DNA of 64,000 nt from an uncultured bacterium (GTDB taxonomy: Bacteria > Hydrothermota > Hydrothermia > UBA1063 > CAJXJZ01), in contig CAJXJZ010000004.1 of NCBI GenBank assembly GCA_913055745.1, positions 1 to 64,000 on the forward strand, written 5' to 3'. Positions 38,101 through 48,056 of the stretch are shown one piece after another (positions within the stretch are counted from its first letter, which is position 1; each line of letters begins with the position of its first letter). A program made the position numbers and the translations under genes. Below the pieces are notes generated by a model. That model searched no databases. It saw only the letters and a program-made list of their open reading frames with translations, and had not been told where the DNA came from.

Positions 38101-38724
38101 ATGGAATATGTCTTAACAGGTAAAAAAAGAGAAAAAAAGGGGAAGGAATACGCTAAAAAACTGCGTAAAGAAGGTTGGATTCCTGCTGTTATATATGGTA
38201 AGGGTGAGGAAAATCTTCATCTTATGATAAATGCCCACGATTTTGAAACCTTTTTTAGAGCATCTCAGGGTGAAAATGTTATTATTTCCCTTAAAGTGGA
38301 AGGAGCGGATGATAAAAGGGTTATAGTAAAGGAAATTCAACGAGACCCTGTATACGGCAAACTCCAGCATGTTGATTTTCAAATCATCCATAAAGGAGAA
38401 AAGATAGTAGCCAATGTACCTATAGTCCTTATAGGAACACCAAAGGGCGTAAAAGAAGGTGGGGTTCTTGAACATAATATCAAAGAGGTAGAGATAAGGG
38501 CAATACCATCCAAATTACCACCTCATATAGAACTCAATATAGAAAATCTTGGTATTGGTGAGATGATAAAGGTTGGTGATATAAAATTAGAGGGGATTGA
38601 GATACTTGAAGACCCTGAAGAGATCGTATGCGTGGTACTCCACAGAAGAAAGGAAGAAGAAAAGCCCGCTGCTGAAGAAGGAGAAACAGAAGAAGAACAG
38701 GAAGAAGGTGGCACGACCGAATAA
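38101..38724 (+). CDS. rplY: Ribosomal protein bL25 (CTC form)
   Basis: LRKEGWIPAVIYGKGEENL, VDFQIIHKGEKI; acidic C-terminal tail. Confidence 0.95.
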   Translation: MEYVLTGKKREKKGKEYAKKLRKEGWIPAVIYGKGEENLHLMINAHDFETFFRASQGENVIISLKVEGADDKRVIVKEIQRDPVYGKLQHVDFQIIHKGEKIVANVPIVLIGTPKGVKEGGVLEHNIKEVEIRAIPSKLPPHIELNIENLGIGEMIKVGDIKLEGIEILEDPEEIVCVVLHRRKEEEKPAAEEGETEEEQEEGGTTE

Positions 38725-39295
38725 ATACCTTTTAGTGGGATTGGGAAACCCCTATCCCACTTATTTTCATACATACCATAATATCGGCTTTCTCTTTTTA
38801 GACTTTTTTGCCCAAAAGAACAAATTGAGATTTATTCCAGGAAAGGGAAGGTATTTCTTTTCACAAACCAATAATCTATATCTATTAAAACCCGCAACAT
38901 ATATGAACCTATCTGGTGAAGGCGTATTGGATTTTTTGGAGAAAGAGGCATACATTATGCCAGAACATATTATTGTCATTCACGATGATATGGACATGCC
39001 TAAGTATTCTGTTAAATTAAAACTTGGAGGCTCAAGTGGTGGGCACAAAGGTATTGAATCTATAATATACCATCTTGAAACAGAAGAGTTTTGGAGACTT
39101 AAGATAGGCATCTCAAAACCATCTGATATGCCGCCAAAGGACTATGTCTTATCTGTTATACCAGAGGTAGAACAAAAGAGATATTTGCTACTTTTTGAAG
39201 ATATGAGTTATATACTTCAGAATATAGGTGTGAAGGATATGCAAATTATTCAGCAGGAAATAAACACAATAAGGAAAAAATATGTTGTTCTTTAA
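38708..39295 (+). CDS. pth: Peptidyl-tRNA hydrolase
   Basis: YLLVGLGNPYPTYFHTYHNIGF, KPATYMNLSGEGV, IHDDMDMP, GGSSGGHKGIES; start adjusted to in-frame GTG. Confidence 0.95.
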   Translation: MARPNKYLLVGLGNPYPTYFHTYHNIGFLFLDFFAQKNKLRFIPGKGRYFFSQTNNLYLLKPATYMNLSGEGVLDFLEKEAYIMPEHIIVIHDDMDMPKYSVKLKLGGSSGGHKGIESIIYHLETEEFWRLKIGISKPSDMPPKDYVLSVIPEVEQKRYLLLFEDMSYILQNIGVKDMQIIQQEINTIRKKYVVL

Positions 39296-39536
39296 GAGGG
39301 AAACAGAGACAAATACACAATTTATTGGTCCTGTATATGAAAACGAGTATAAAAAACTTATAAAGAAAGACAAAATAAGGGCACTCTCATATCTGAGAAG
39401 AGCAGCACTTCTCCTTTTTCCATTGAAACCCGAACTCTGGGATACATACATAGCACAAAAACGTGAGGTATTCCATAGTAGAAGGTCTAAAAAGAACATA
39501 ATGATGGACTTGAGAAACGAGATGGAGGATCTATAA
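39282..39536 (+). CDS. Small conserved-context protein of unknown function
   Basis: Complete 84-aa ORF overlapping pth by 14 bp and abutting the next gene. Confidence 0.6.
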   Translation: MLFFKRETETNTQFIGPVYENEYKKLIKKDKIRALSYLRRAALLLFPLKPELWDTYIAQKREVFHSRRSKKNIMMDLRNEMEDL

Positions 39537-40604
39537 ATGTATAAAAAGAGAATAGAGAGCCTTCAAAGGCTAATGGAAGAGAGGAAATTAGATGCTTATT
39601 TTACAATGCATCCTGAGAATATATATTACCTCTCAGGGTATAGGGGAGATTCAGGGTACCTCCTTATAACACTACATGATGCTTATCTTTATACTTACCC
39701 TCTTTTCAGAATGGAAGCAGAAGAACAGACAACAGACGATGTAAAGGTCAAGATAATAAAGGATGTATCTTTTACTGATATGCTCAAAGAGGATGTAAAA
39801 AGTATGTACAATGTTGGAATAGAAAAAAATCATGTTTTACTTTCTTTTTATTCTACTATATCTTGTGCCCTCTCTGATAAGATAAAACCTGTTGAAAGTC
39901 TTGTAGAACAATTAAGGACCCAAAAGGACCAAAGGGAACTTGAGTTTATGAAAAAGGCACAGAGCATTACTGATGAGGTTTTTAAGCATGTATTGGGCCT
40001 AAAACTCACTGATATGACAGAACTTGAACTTGCAGGAGAGATGGAATTTTATATGAAAAAACAGGGGGCAGAAGGCTTCTCTTTTAGCACCATAGTGGCA
40101 ACAGGTGAGCATTCTGCCATTCCACATGCCAGACCTCGTAATGTAAAAATAAAAAATGGCACGAACCTTCTTCTGGATTTTGGTGTTTATTACAACGGTT
40201 ATGCATCTGATATGACAAGAACCATATTTGTCGGAAAGGCAGATGAGGAGTTTAAAAAGGTTTATAACATTGTTTTAAAGGCACAAACAGAAGCAGAAAA
40301 GGGTGTAAAAGAGGGTAAAAAGGCAAAGGAGATTGACGGCATTGCCAGAAAAATCATAGAAGATGAGGGATATGGAGAATACTTTATACATAGTCTTGGT
40401 CATGGGGTTGGAATAGATGTCCACGAATTTCCTGGCGTAAGTCCCAAACAAGAGGCTGAACTTTTGGAGAATATGGTTATAACCATTGAGCCTGGCATAT
40501 ACCTTAAAGGCAAATTCGGGGTCAGGATAGAAGATATGGGTATCGTTAAAAAAGATGGCTTTTTGGTACTTCCTAAAAGCCCAAAGGAACTTATTGAAAT
40601 TTAA
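39537..40604 (+). CDS. Xaa-Pro aminopeptidase (M24 family)
   Basis: LLDFGVYYNGYASDMTRTIFVG, HSLGHGVGIDVHEFP, ITIEPGIYL. Confidence 0.95.
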   Translation: MYKKRIESLQRLMEERKLDAYFTMHPENIYYLSGYRGDSGYLLITLHDAYLYTYPLFRMEAEEQTTDDVKVKIIKDVSFTDMLKEDVKSMYNVGIEKNHVLLSFYSTISCALSDKIKPVESLVEQLRTQKDQRELEFMKKAQSITDEVFKHVLGLKLTDMTELELAGEMEFYMKKQGAEGFSFSTIVATGEHSAIPHARPRNVKIKNGTNLLLDFGVYYNGYASDMTRTIFVGKADEEFKKVYNIVLKAQTEAEKGVKEGKKAKEIDGIARKIIEDEGYGEYFIHSLGHGVGIDVHEFPGVSPKQEAELLENMVITIEPGIYLKGKFGVRIEDMGIVKKDGFLVLPKSPKELIEI

Positions 40605-40616
40605 AGGAGGTGTATT

Positions 40617-41168
40617 ATGCCTGATGTAAGAAAAGGGATGGCAATACGTTATAATGGTGAAATATACTTTATTGTAGATTTCTCGCATACACACATGGGA
40701 AGGGGTGGAGCGACCCTCAGGCTAAAACTAAAAAATGCTACAACAGGCCTTACAAAGGATGTGAGTTTTAAGGATGATTCTGAAATAGAAGAGGTACACA
40801 TAGAGAAGAGGCCTGCAACCTTCTCATATATTGAAGGTGAAAACTATCACTTCTTAGACTCAGAAACCTATGAAGATATTCTCTTTAAAAAGAACCAGAT
40901 AGAGGATATCTTAGGTTATATTAAAGAGGGTATGGAGGTAATGATTATCTATGCCGAGGGTATACCAATAAATGTTGAACCTCCAACATTTGTCGTACTT
41001 GAAGTGGTTGAAACAGACCCTGGCATCAAGGGAGATACCGCATCAGGTGGGTCAAAACCAGCAAAATTGGAAACAGGAAAGGTTATTCAGGTTCCTTTGT
41101 TTGTGCAGATAGGAGACAAAATCAAGATTGATACAAGGTCGGACAAGTATATTGAAAGGGTAAAATGA
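40617..41168 (+). CDS. efp: Elongation factor P
   Basis: [42 protein letters not shown]. Confidence 0.97.
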   Translation: MPDVRKGMAIRYNGEIYFIVDFSHTHMGRGGATLRLKLKNATTGLTKDVSFKDDSEIEEVHIEKRPATFSYIEGENYHFLDSETYEDILFKKNQIEDILGYIKEGMEVMIIYAEGIPINVEPPTFVVLEVVETDPGIKGDTASGGSKPAKLETGKVIQVPLFVQIGDKIKIDTRSDKYIERVK

Positions 41169-41169
41169 T

Positions 41170-41640
41170 ATGAATCTTAAAAAGATAAGAGAACTTGTTA
41201 AAATTGGAAAAGACAATGGGGTGGATGAAATAGAATACAGAACCCTGTTTTCCCGCATAAGAATAGTGTTTAAACATGCCCCTCTGACCATTGACAGACA
41301 TAAATATATAGCAACTTCGCCTATATCAGAAGAGAATAGCACACCTGCGGCTAAACCACAGGAAAGTGATACAAAGACATCTGACACACAGAAAAAATAC
41401 CATGAAATACGTTCTCCCATCGTTGGAACATTTTATAGAGCGCCATCACCTGGTGCGCCTCCGTTTGTAAAAAAAGGAGATAGGGTAAAAAAAGGTCAAG
41501 TTCTCTGCATAGTAGAAGCGATGAAGGTTATGAACGAAATAGAGTCGGATACCGATGGCACAATAGTAGATATACTCGTTGAAAATGGGGAACCTGTGGA
41601 ATACAACCAGGTATTGTTCAAAATAGACACATCTTCATAA
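41170..41640 (+). CDS. accB: Biotin carboxyl carrier protein of acetyl-CoA carboxylase
   Basis: [36 protein letters not shown]. Confidence 0.96.
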   Translation: MNLKKIRELVKIGKDNGVDEIEYRTLFSRIRIVFKHAPLTIDRHKYIATSPISEENSTPAAKPQESDTKTSDTQKKYHEIRSPIVGTFYRAPSPGAPPFVKKGDRVKKGQVLCIVEAMKVMNEIESDTDGTIVDILVENGEPVEYNQVLFKIDTSS

Positions 41641-41643
41641 GTT

Positions 41644-42603
41644 GTGAACATAACCACAGGCAAACTCCTTGAGGGTTTGCCTTTTTATGTCCACCCACTT
41701 TTTCTATCTCTTTTAGAAACAAATTATGAAACCTATCTCGTAGGTGGCATACCAAGGGATATCTTATTAAATAGAAAACCGTTGGATATAGATTTAGCAG
41801 TTAGAGTAAACCTCCATCCTATAGAAAAACTTATAGAATCAATTTACAAAATACATAAAAAGACAGAGACTCCATTCCTTACAGTAAACTATATTTTAGA
41901 GAATAACGGGATAATAAACATCGCCCACCTTAGAAAGGAGAGATATCTTAGTCCTGCACAACTCCCCATCACAGAGGCTACATACAGCATTGAAGAAGAT
42001 GCAAAAAGGCGTGATTTTACTATCAATAGTATCTATATTGACATACATAAAAGAAGGTTTATTGATCCGCTAAATGGCATACAAGACCTTAAAAAAAGGT
42101 TGCTACGCATCACATATAAGGGAAGTTTTAGAGATGACCCCACAAGGATTTTCAGAGGCATAAGATACAAAACAAGGCTGAATCTTACTTATACAGAAGA
42201 TACTTTAAGGGAGATAAAAACAGGAAAAGGATACATAAAACTACTCACAAAACAGAGGATAATCAATGAACTTAAAAAAATAGCCGAAGAGCGCAAAAGG
42301 CTCAAGATGATAGAAGAACTTTCAAGATTCTCCATTCTCAATATGAATATAGAAAACCAAATCACAAGAACACTTAGAAGATTGGACCGTGTACTTCCAT
42401 ACATTAAAACATCCTGGGTCTTTTTATTCTATCCTTTTTTCAAAGATGAAATGCTCAATTTTCCTCTTACTCGCAAGGAAAAACAGGCAATTTATTTAAT
42501 AATGGATAGACCCATGAAAAAATCTGCCATAAAAGGACTTAAAATGCAGTATCCATTTATAGAAGATTATTTGCAGGTGCTAAAAGATGGGCGTAAAATT
42601 TAA
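41644..42603 (+). CDS. tRNA nucleotidyltransferase / poly(A) polymerase family
   Basis: YLVGGIPRDILLNRKPLDIDLAV, KRRDFTINSIYID, DPTRIFRGIRY. Confidence 0.93.
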   Translation: MNITTGKLLEGLPFYVHPLFLSLLETNYETYLVGGIPRDILLNRKPLDIDLAVRVNLHPIEKLIESIYKIHKKTETPFLTVNYILENNGIINIAHLRKERYLSPAQLPITEATYSIEEDAKRRDFTINSIYIDIHKRRFIDPLNGIQDLKKRLLRITYKGSFRDDPTRIFRGIRYKTRLNLTYTEDTLREIKTGKGYIKLLTKQRIINELKKIAEERKRLKMIEELSRFSILNMNIENQITRTLRRLDRVLPYIKTSWVFLFYPFFKDEMLNFPLTRKEKQAIYLIMDRPMKKSAIKGLKMQYPFIEDYLQVLKDGRKI

Positions 42604-42606
42604 AAG

Positions 42607-43776
42607 ATGAAAAGGGTTAAAGTCAAGGGACCTATATCAAGGTATGCAAGGCATCCGTGGGTATTCTCAGGAAATATCTTTGATGCTGATGGAGATAGGG
42701 GTGATAATGTTGAGGTTTATACACGCAAGGGAGAGTTTCTTGGAAGTGCGCTTTACAACCCCTCATCTTCCATTACCCTCAGGTTCTATTCTCGTAAAAA
42801 AGAGCCACTCGGATACGATGAGATTAAAGATCGCATCTTTATAGCAAGGGAAAAACGATTGAAAATGTTTGGAGAGGAACAAGAGGCCTACAGAATGGTA
42901 TATGGAGAAAGCGATAACCTCCCGGGTCTTGTGATTGATAAATATAAATCTGGTTTTGTTGTACAGTTTTCTTCCTTTGGGATGTACAAGCGGAAAAAAC
43001 TTGTCCAAAATGCATTATTTGACCTATTTAATCCTGAATTTATCTATGAAAAGTCTAACACACATGCAGCAAGAGCAGAAGGTATACCCACCGAACAATC
43101 CCTGCTCTTAGGTGAAATACCAGAGGAACTTGTGGTTAAGATAAATGACCTCTTTTTTAAGGTTGATATTGAAAATGGGCAGAAAACAGGACTATACCTT
43201 GATCAGAAGAAAAACTGGAAAATACTGGAAAAATATGCGAATGAAAAGGATATATTAGAACTTTTCTCCTATCAAGGTGGCTTTACTATGCATCTTTTAA
43301 GGGGAAGGGCAAAGAGGGTGTATGTTGTAGATATAGGAGAATATGCCATAGATATTTTAAAAGAAAACCTAAAACTCAATGGATTTAAAGATAAACGCAT
43401 AGTGCCCTTCCATGAAGATGTCTTCAGATTCCTTGATGAGTTCTCCTCCTCTCAGATAAAGTTTGATTTAATAATCATAGACCCACCATCTTTTGCAAGG
43501 TCTTCAAAAACTAAAGAAAATGGGCTTAGAGCCTATTACAACCTTATAGATATGTCACTTAAATACCTAAGGCCAGGTGGGATGATGGCAATATTTTCTT
43601 GCTCAACCTACATAAAAAGAAACGACCTTTTAAATGTAATACAAACAGTGTTTAACGCAAATTTAAGGGTATTCAGGGTGATAGAAGAGTTTACGCAGGA
43701 TGATGATCACCCCTACCTTATTTCATTTCCTGAAAGTAGGTATTTAAATGGTTTTTTAATGGAGGAATGGCTATGA
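42607..43776 (+). CDS. RlmI-like class I SAM-dependent rRNA methyltransferase (PUA + MTase)
   Basis: RHPWVFSGNIF, GDNLPGLVIDKY, LELFSYQGGFTMHLL, IIIDPPSFARS. Confidence 0.94.
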   Translation: MKRVKVKGPISRYARHPWVFSGNIFDADGDRGDNVEVYTRKGEFLGSALYNPSSSITLRFYSRKKEPLGYDEIKDRIFIAREKRLKMFGEEQEAYRMVYGESDNLPGLVIDKYKSGFVVQFSSFGMYKRKKLVQNALFDLFNPEFIYEKSNTHAARAEGIPTEQSLLLGEIPEELVVKINDLFFKVDIENGQKTGLYLDQKKNWKILEKYANEKDILELFSYQGGFTMHLLRGRAKRVYVVDIGEYAIDILKENLKLNGFKDKRIVPFHEDVFRFLDEFSSSQIKFDLIIIDPPSFARSSKTKENGLRAYYNLIDMSLKYLRPGGMMAIFSCSTYIKRNDLLNVIQTVFNANLRVFRVIEEFTQDDDHPYLISFPESRYLNGFLMEEWL

Positions 43777-44690
43777 GAAAAATCATGCTTGTATTCCCAG
43801 GCCAAGGCTCTCAATATGTAGGTATGATGAAGGATATTCTAAGTGAGAGTTATGAAGCTCTCGAAATTGTAAAAGAGGCAGAAGAGATTACCGGAAAACC
43901 TTTAAGATACATTATGGAAAATGGACCAAAAGAAAAATTAAATGACACAAGATTCACTCAACTTGCCATTTTTATACACTCTTATGTGGTATTCAAACTG
44001 GTAAGCGAGCAATATCATATAAACTTCCACGCAGTAGCAGGTCATAGCCTTGGAGAACTTACTGCTCTATGTGCTGTGGATGTCTATGACTTTAAAACAG
44101 GTATTTTTATTGTCAACAAGAGGGCTGAACTTATGTCCATGGCCAAAAATGGAGGGATGACAGCAGTTATTGGACTTGAAAAGGAACAAATAAACGAGGT
44201 ACTTAAAGACTACATGGGGGAATTGGTCATTGCAAATTATAACGAACCAAAACAGATAGTTATTTCTGGAAGTTTGTGGGCACTTGAAAAGGCAGAGAAA
44301 AAACTTAAAGAAAAAGGCGCAAGAAAGGTTATAAGACTCAATGTCTCAGGTGCATTCCATTCTAAATTCATGTTTGATGCTCAAAGAGAATTTGCAGAGT
44401 TTTTGAAAAACTTTCATTTCAACGACCCGCATGTCCCTGTTATACCAAATATTGAGGCAAAAGGAGTATATTTTGGTGAGAGACTGAAAGAAGATCTTAT
44501 AAAACAACTAACAGGTCCTGTAAAATGGGTAGATACTATAAATTACGCAGCAAGCACCATGCATATAGATACATTTATAGAAATGGGGCCTAAAAGGGTT
44601 CTATCAGGGCTTATCAAGAGGATAAGAAGGGATGTGAATGTGCTCAATGTGGATACATGGGAAGACATTGAAAGCCTAAAACTTCCATGA
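43767..44690 (+). CDS. fabD: Malonyl-CoA-ACP transacylase
   Basis: MLVFPGQGSQYVGMM, AGHSLGELTALCA, SGAFHSKFM. Confidence 0.96.
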   Translation: MAMRKIMLVFPGQGSQYVGMMKDILSESYEALEIVKEAEEITGKPLRYIMENGPKEKLNDTRFTQLAIFIHSYVVFKLVSEQYHINFHAVAGHSLGELTALCAVDVYDFKTGIFIVNKRAELMSMAKNGGMTAVIGLEKEQINEVLKDYMGELVIANYNEPKQIVISGSLWALEKAEKKLKEKGARKVIRLNVSGAFHSKFMFDAQREFAEFLKNFHFNDPHVPVIPNIEAKGVYFGERLKEDLIKQLTGPVKWVDTINYAASTMHIDTFIEMGPKRVLSGLIKRIRRDVNVLNVDTWEDIESLKLP

Positions 44691-45217
44691 AGGTATTAAA
44701 ACACGAGGTTTTGTACAGGGGTAAAATATTTGACCTTATAAGGGATACCTTAGAACATGAAGGTCATATATTCACAAGGGAGTATGTAAACTACAAGGCA
44801 TCTGTATGCATTATTCCTTTTGATGGCGAAAATGTCTATTTTGTCAAACAATACAGGCATCCTACAGGCAAAGAATTACTTGAACTCCCGGCAGGTAAAT
44901 TGGAAGAAAAAGAAGACCCAAAGGAGTGTGCTCAAAGAGAACTTCAAGAAGAGGTGGGTTTTATTCCACAGAAACTCACTCTCCTTTCTAAGTTTTATAC
45001 AGTAGCAGGATATTCAAAGGAACTTATGTACCTTTATCTTGCAGAAGACCTCAAAGCATCAAAACTACCAGAAGACAAAGATGAATTTCTGACCCCTATA
45101 AAAATGCACATCAATGATGCTCTTTCTCTATTAAAAGAGGGCAAAATAGAGGATGCTAAAACCATTATTGGTCTTTTTTATCTATTCACATTCAGGCTAT
45201 CTATCAGACTCACTTGA
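44687..45217 (+). CDS. NUDIX hydrolase (ADP-ribose pyrophosphatase-like)
   Basis: Nudix box GKLEEKEDPKECAQRELQEEVGF. Confidence 0.94.
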   Translation: MKVLKHEVLYRGKIFDLIRDTLEHEGHIFTREYVNYKASVCIIPFDGENVYFVKQYRHPTGKELLELPAGKLEEKEDPKECAQRELQEEVGFIPQKLTLLSKFYTVAGYSKELMYLYLAEDLKASKLPEDKDEFLTPIKMHINDALSLLKEGKIEDAKTIIGLFYLFTFRLSIRLT

Positions 45218-46445
45218 CCTTGAATTTTCCAAAATCGGGTATATCAACCCCAATACCGCTACATCCTGGGAACTTGGAAGGATTCCATTTCTTTCTGTGC
45301 AAGAGATTTCTATGATTTTAACCATGCGAAAGGAAAAGCCCTTTACCTCAACAGATGACCTTGCGAGAAGGATTGGGCTTTTGCCTTTTGAAGCGGACTT
45401 TTTAAGGGATGTCTTATACTTTGGTAAAAAATACAACTTGTGGTTTTACATATCCTATGATACAACCTTACACTATATAACAAACTACCTTTTTGATGGC
45501 AAGCCCATCTTTTCCATATGGGAACATCATAAAAAAACATACTTTATGAACGCTGTTAGAACCAGATATATAACCCTGATGCAGGGATATATTTCGCCCA
45601 TCTTCAAAGGTGCGCTCCTTGACAATAACTACTATGTTCCAAGAAGAGACGGTATAAAAAGGGATACATCTTATAACTTCCTCCTTATATCAAGATACCT
45701 TACCTTCTTATATGCCCCAAAATACATGTACTTAAGGTCAACATTCAAAGGTATGGTGTTAGAGACTGTTTCAGACAGTACAAAAAGGCATATAAATGGT
45801 GTTTTATACGGTATTGAGAGAAGGCCTTTGTCTTTAAAGATTGGCATAAAGGATAAATATCCTGTTTTTTATACATCTTTGGAGCATACCTCTTCCTATG
45901 CAAGAACTTTTTATGATATTTACTCTAAATACACTGACCACAGGATTTATGGGGCACACCTTTTTATGAGAACCAAAATCTTTAAAAACTTAAGTCTTAA
46001 AACATACGGTTCATACAGACATTCATACTCCTCTTCTTTGCGTTTTTCCCTTATATCACAGTACAAATTTCCCAGGTATCATACATATCTTAACCTTGGT
46101 ATTAAGAAACTCTACACAAGTTGCGCCAGGGTCTATCTGAGCATGGGTATGTGGGGTAAAAATTATATGTATTTTTCCATTGCAAAGGATATTGGAACAC
46201 GTTCCTATATGTTGAGATATGCAATAGGATTATACAATCTTTCCTTGGAATATATGCTCTCATCCAACGATGCAGACTACATATTCCTTGATGAAACTGA
46301 GGGTACATATTTCATGGGCAGGACAAAGGAAAAACTCCGCCTACGATATCGCGTGCGGCTCAAAAACTATACTGTTAAGATAGAATATGAAAAAGGGGAA
46401 AAGGACTACTTGAGGGTATGCGCACAGGGGAGGATATATCATTGA
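45153..46445 (+). CDS. ComEA-like helix-hairpin-helix domain fused to a predicted outer-membrane beta-barrel
   Basis: Signal-like MLKPLLVFFIYSHSGYLS, HhH region NPNTATSWELGRIPFLSVQEISMILTMRKEKPFTSTDDLARRIGL, then long beta-rich aromatic sequence. Confidence 0.7.
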   Translation: MLKPLLVFFIYSHSGYLSDSLDLEFSKIGYINPNTATSWELGRIPFLSVQEISMILTMRKEKPFTSTDDLARRIGLLPFEADFLRDVLYFGKKYNLWFYISYDTTLHYITNYLFDGKPIFSIWEHHKKTYFMNAVRTRYITLMQGYISPIFKGALLDNNYYVPRRDGIKRDTSYNFLLISRYLTFLYAPKYMYLRSTFKGMVLETVSDSTKRHINGVLYGIERRPLSLKIGIKDKYPVFYTSLEHTSSYARTFYDIYSKYTDHRIYGAHLFMRTKIFKNLSLKTYGSYRHSYSSSLRFSLISQYKFPRYHTYLNLGIKKLYTSCARVYLSMGMWGKNYMYFSIAKDIGTRSYMLRYAIGLYNLSLEYMLSSNDADYIFLDETEGTYFMGRTKEKLRLRYRVRLKNYTVKIEYEKGEKDYLRVCAQGRIYH

Positions 46446-47170
46446 AACTCCTAAAAACCCTCTTTATTCCAATAAGAGCAATTCCATTTATGGAATCATC
46501 TATCATCTTTCAAGGCATATCAGAAAAAATAGGACCTGTGTCTTTACTTGTCAAGGGATACAAAAGACCCTCTTCCAAACTTAGGGGCGAGATAGATATT
46601 TTAAGTGTCTCCCATGTATTATTTTATCCAAAGAGCACAAGAGAAGTGCATACTGTAAGAGAGGCCAAGATGATAGAAAACTACCCCAACATCTACAAAA
46701 ACTATAACACATTACAAGAATGCCTGAAAATCGGTAAAATCTTACTACATACTACACCGAGAGTAAGTGCCTCCTCTTTCTTTCAACTATATAGAGGCCT
46801 TCTTAAAGAAGTAAACCGTATAGATGGGGTATGCAAAAGATCCCTTTATTTTGGTATGCTTGTTAAACTCTTACATTTACATGGAGTTTTCCCTAAATTA
46901 GACGAATGTGTAAGATGCAAAAGCAAAAAGGTAGCATACATAAGTTTAAAAGCGAGAGGACCACTATGCCCTAAGTGCGCAAAGGCCTATGATGATACCC
47001 TGCCCTACACTCCCAAAATGGCACAGGAACTCTTTTTCTTACTTTCAAGGGATTTTTCCGAAATATCTCGCTTTAAACCAAGTAGCAATACAGAAGATTT
47101 AATCAGACAAATGACAGAAATACACATAACCATGGATGATGAGAATGAAGTGGAAAAAGGTAGTTTTTGA
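46418..47170 (+). CDS. recO: DNA repair protein RecO
   Basis: OB-fold N-terminus (VSLLVKGYKRPSSKLRGEIDILS) and zinc motif CVRCKSKKVAYISLKARGPLCPKC. Confidence 0.85.
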   Translation: MRTGEDISLKLLKTLFIPIRAIPFMESSIIFQGISEKIGPVSLLVKGYKRPSSKLRGEIDILSVSHVLFYPKSTREVHTVREAKMIENYPNIYKNYNTLQECLKIGKILLHTTPRVSASSFFQLYRGLLKEVNRIDGVCKRSLYFGMLVKLLHLHGVFPKLDECVRCKSKKVAYISLKARGPLCPKCAKAYDDTLPYTPKMAQELFFLLSRDFSEISRFKPSSNTEDLIRQMTEIHITMDDENEVEKGSF

Positions 47171-48056
47171 GATAGGTAAAATCGCTCTAACTATCATTTT
47201 ATTATATCTTCTTTTAAGAAAACTTAATTTTGCAGAACTTAAACATACCTTCCTCCATGTCAGGATACCATTTTTCATAATAGGCGCACTAATGTACCTT
47301 TTCGGCATTTTCATATCAAGTTTTAGATGGAACCTATTTTTAAAACACCTTGGGTTTAAATACAAAACATCAACGCTCTTTTCCTTTTATCTTAGGTCCC
47401 TTTTTCTTGCGAACTTCCTCCCCTCAGGTGGGTTAGATGTTGCACGAGTGGTATTTTTAGGCAAGGATAAAATAAAAGAAAAAATCTCATCAACCTTTAT
47501 GGACAGGGTATTTGGTTTCTTAGCCATAAATATCTATGTGTTCCTGGGGCTTTTATACAGTTTAAAAGATACAGGAAGGTATGCATCCTTGATAGTAATT
47601 CTTCTTTTCTTACAGATTGCATTCTTTTTTGTGCTCTTTTGTAAAAAAACCGCATTTTTATTTAAGTTTTTAACACATCTTCCCATGGGAGACAAACTAT
47701 ACAACATATATGAGATACTACACTCTTTTAGAAAAAAAACTATCATCATAAAGGCTATTTTATATTCATTTTTAATACAACTTTCTTATTCCATGGATGT
47801 ATATTTTATTGTGCTTTCAGTAAGGAAGAACATAGGGCTTATAAGAAGCGCACTGTTTGTACCTTTTATAAACTTTATAATAATGATACCCGTAACCATA
47901 TCAGGGTTTGGTATAAGAGAGGGAGGCTTTGTTTTTCTCTTTAAGAACTATATAGGGAAGGAAGCAGCAATAGCCTCATCCCTTTTATACTATTTCTCTG
48001 TCTTTATAGTGAGTATAATAGGAGGCTTGCTTTTATTGAGATTTAAAACTAAATGA
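47136..48056 (+). CDS. Lysylphosphatidylglycerol synthase TM-family (UPF0104) membrane protein
   Basis: Multi-TM; SSFRWNLFLKHLG, FLANFLPSGGLDVARVVFL; start may be a few codons internal. Confidence 0.85.
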   Translation: MMRMKWKKVVFEIGKIALTIILLYLLLRKLNFAELKHTFLHVRIPFFIIGALMYLFGIFISSFRWNLFLKHLGFKYKTSTLFSFYLRSLFLANFLPSGGLDVARVVFLGKDKIKEKISSTFMDRVFGFLAINIYVFLGLLYSLKDTGRYASLIVILLFLQIAFFFVLFCKKTAFLFKFLTHLPMGDKLYNIYEILHSFRKKTIIIKAILYSFLIQLSYSMDVYFIVLSVRKNIGLIRSALFVPFINFIIMIPVTISGFGIREGGFVFLFKNYIGKEAAIASSLLYYFSVFIVSIIGGLLLLRFKTK

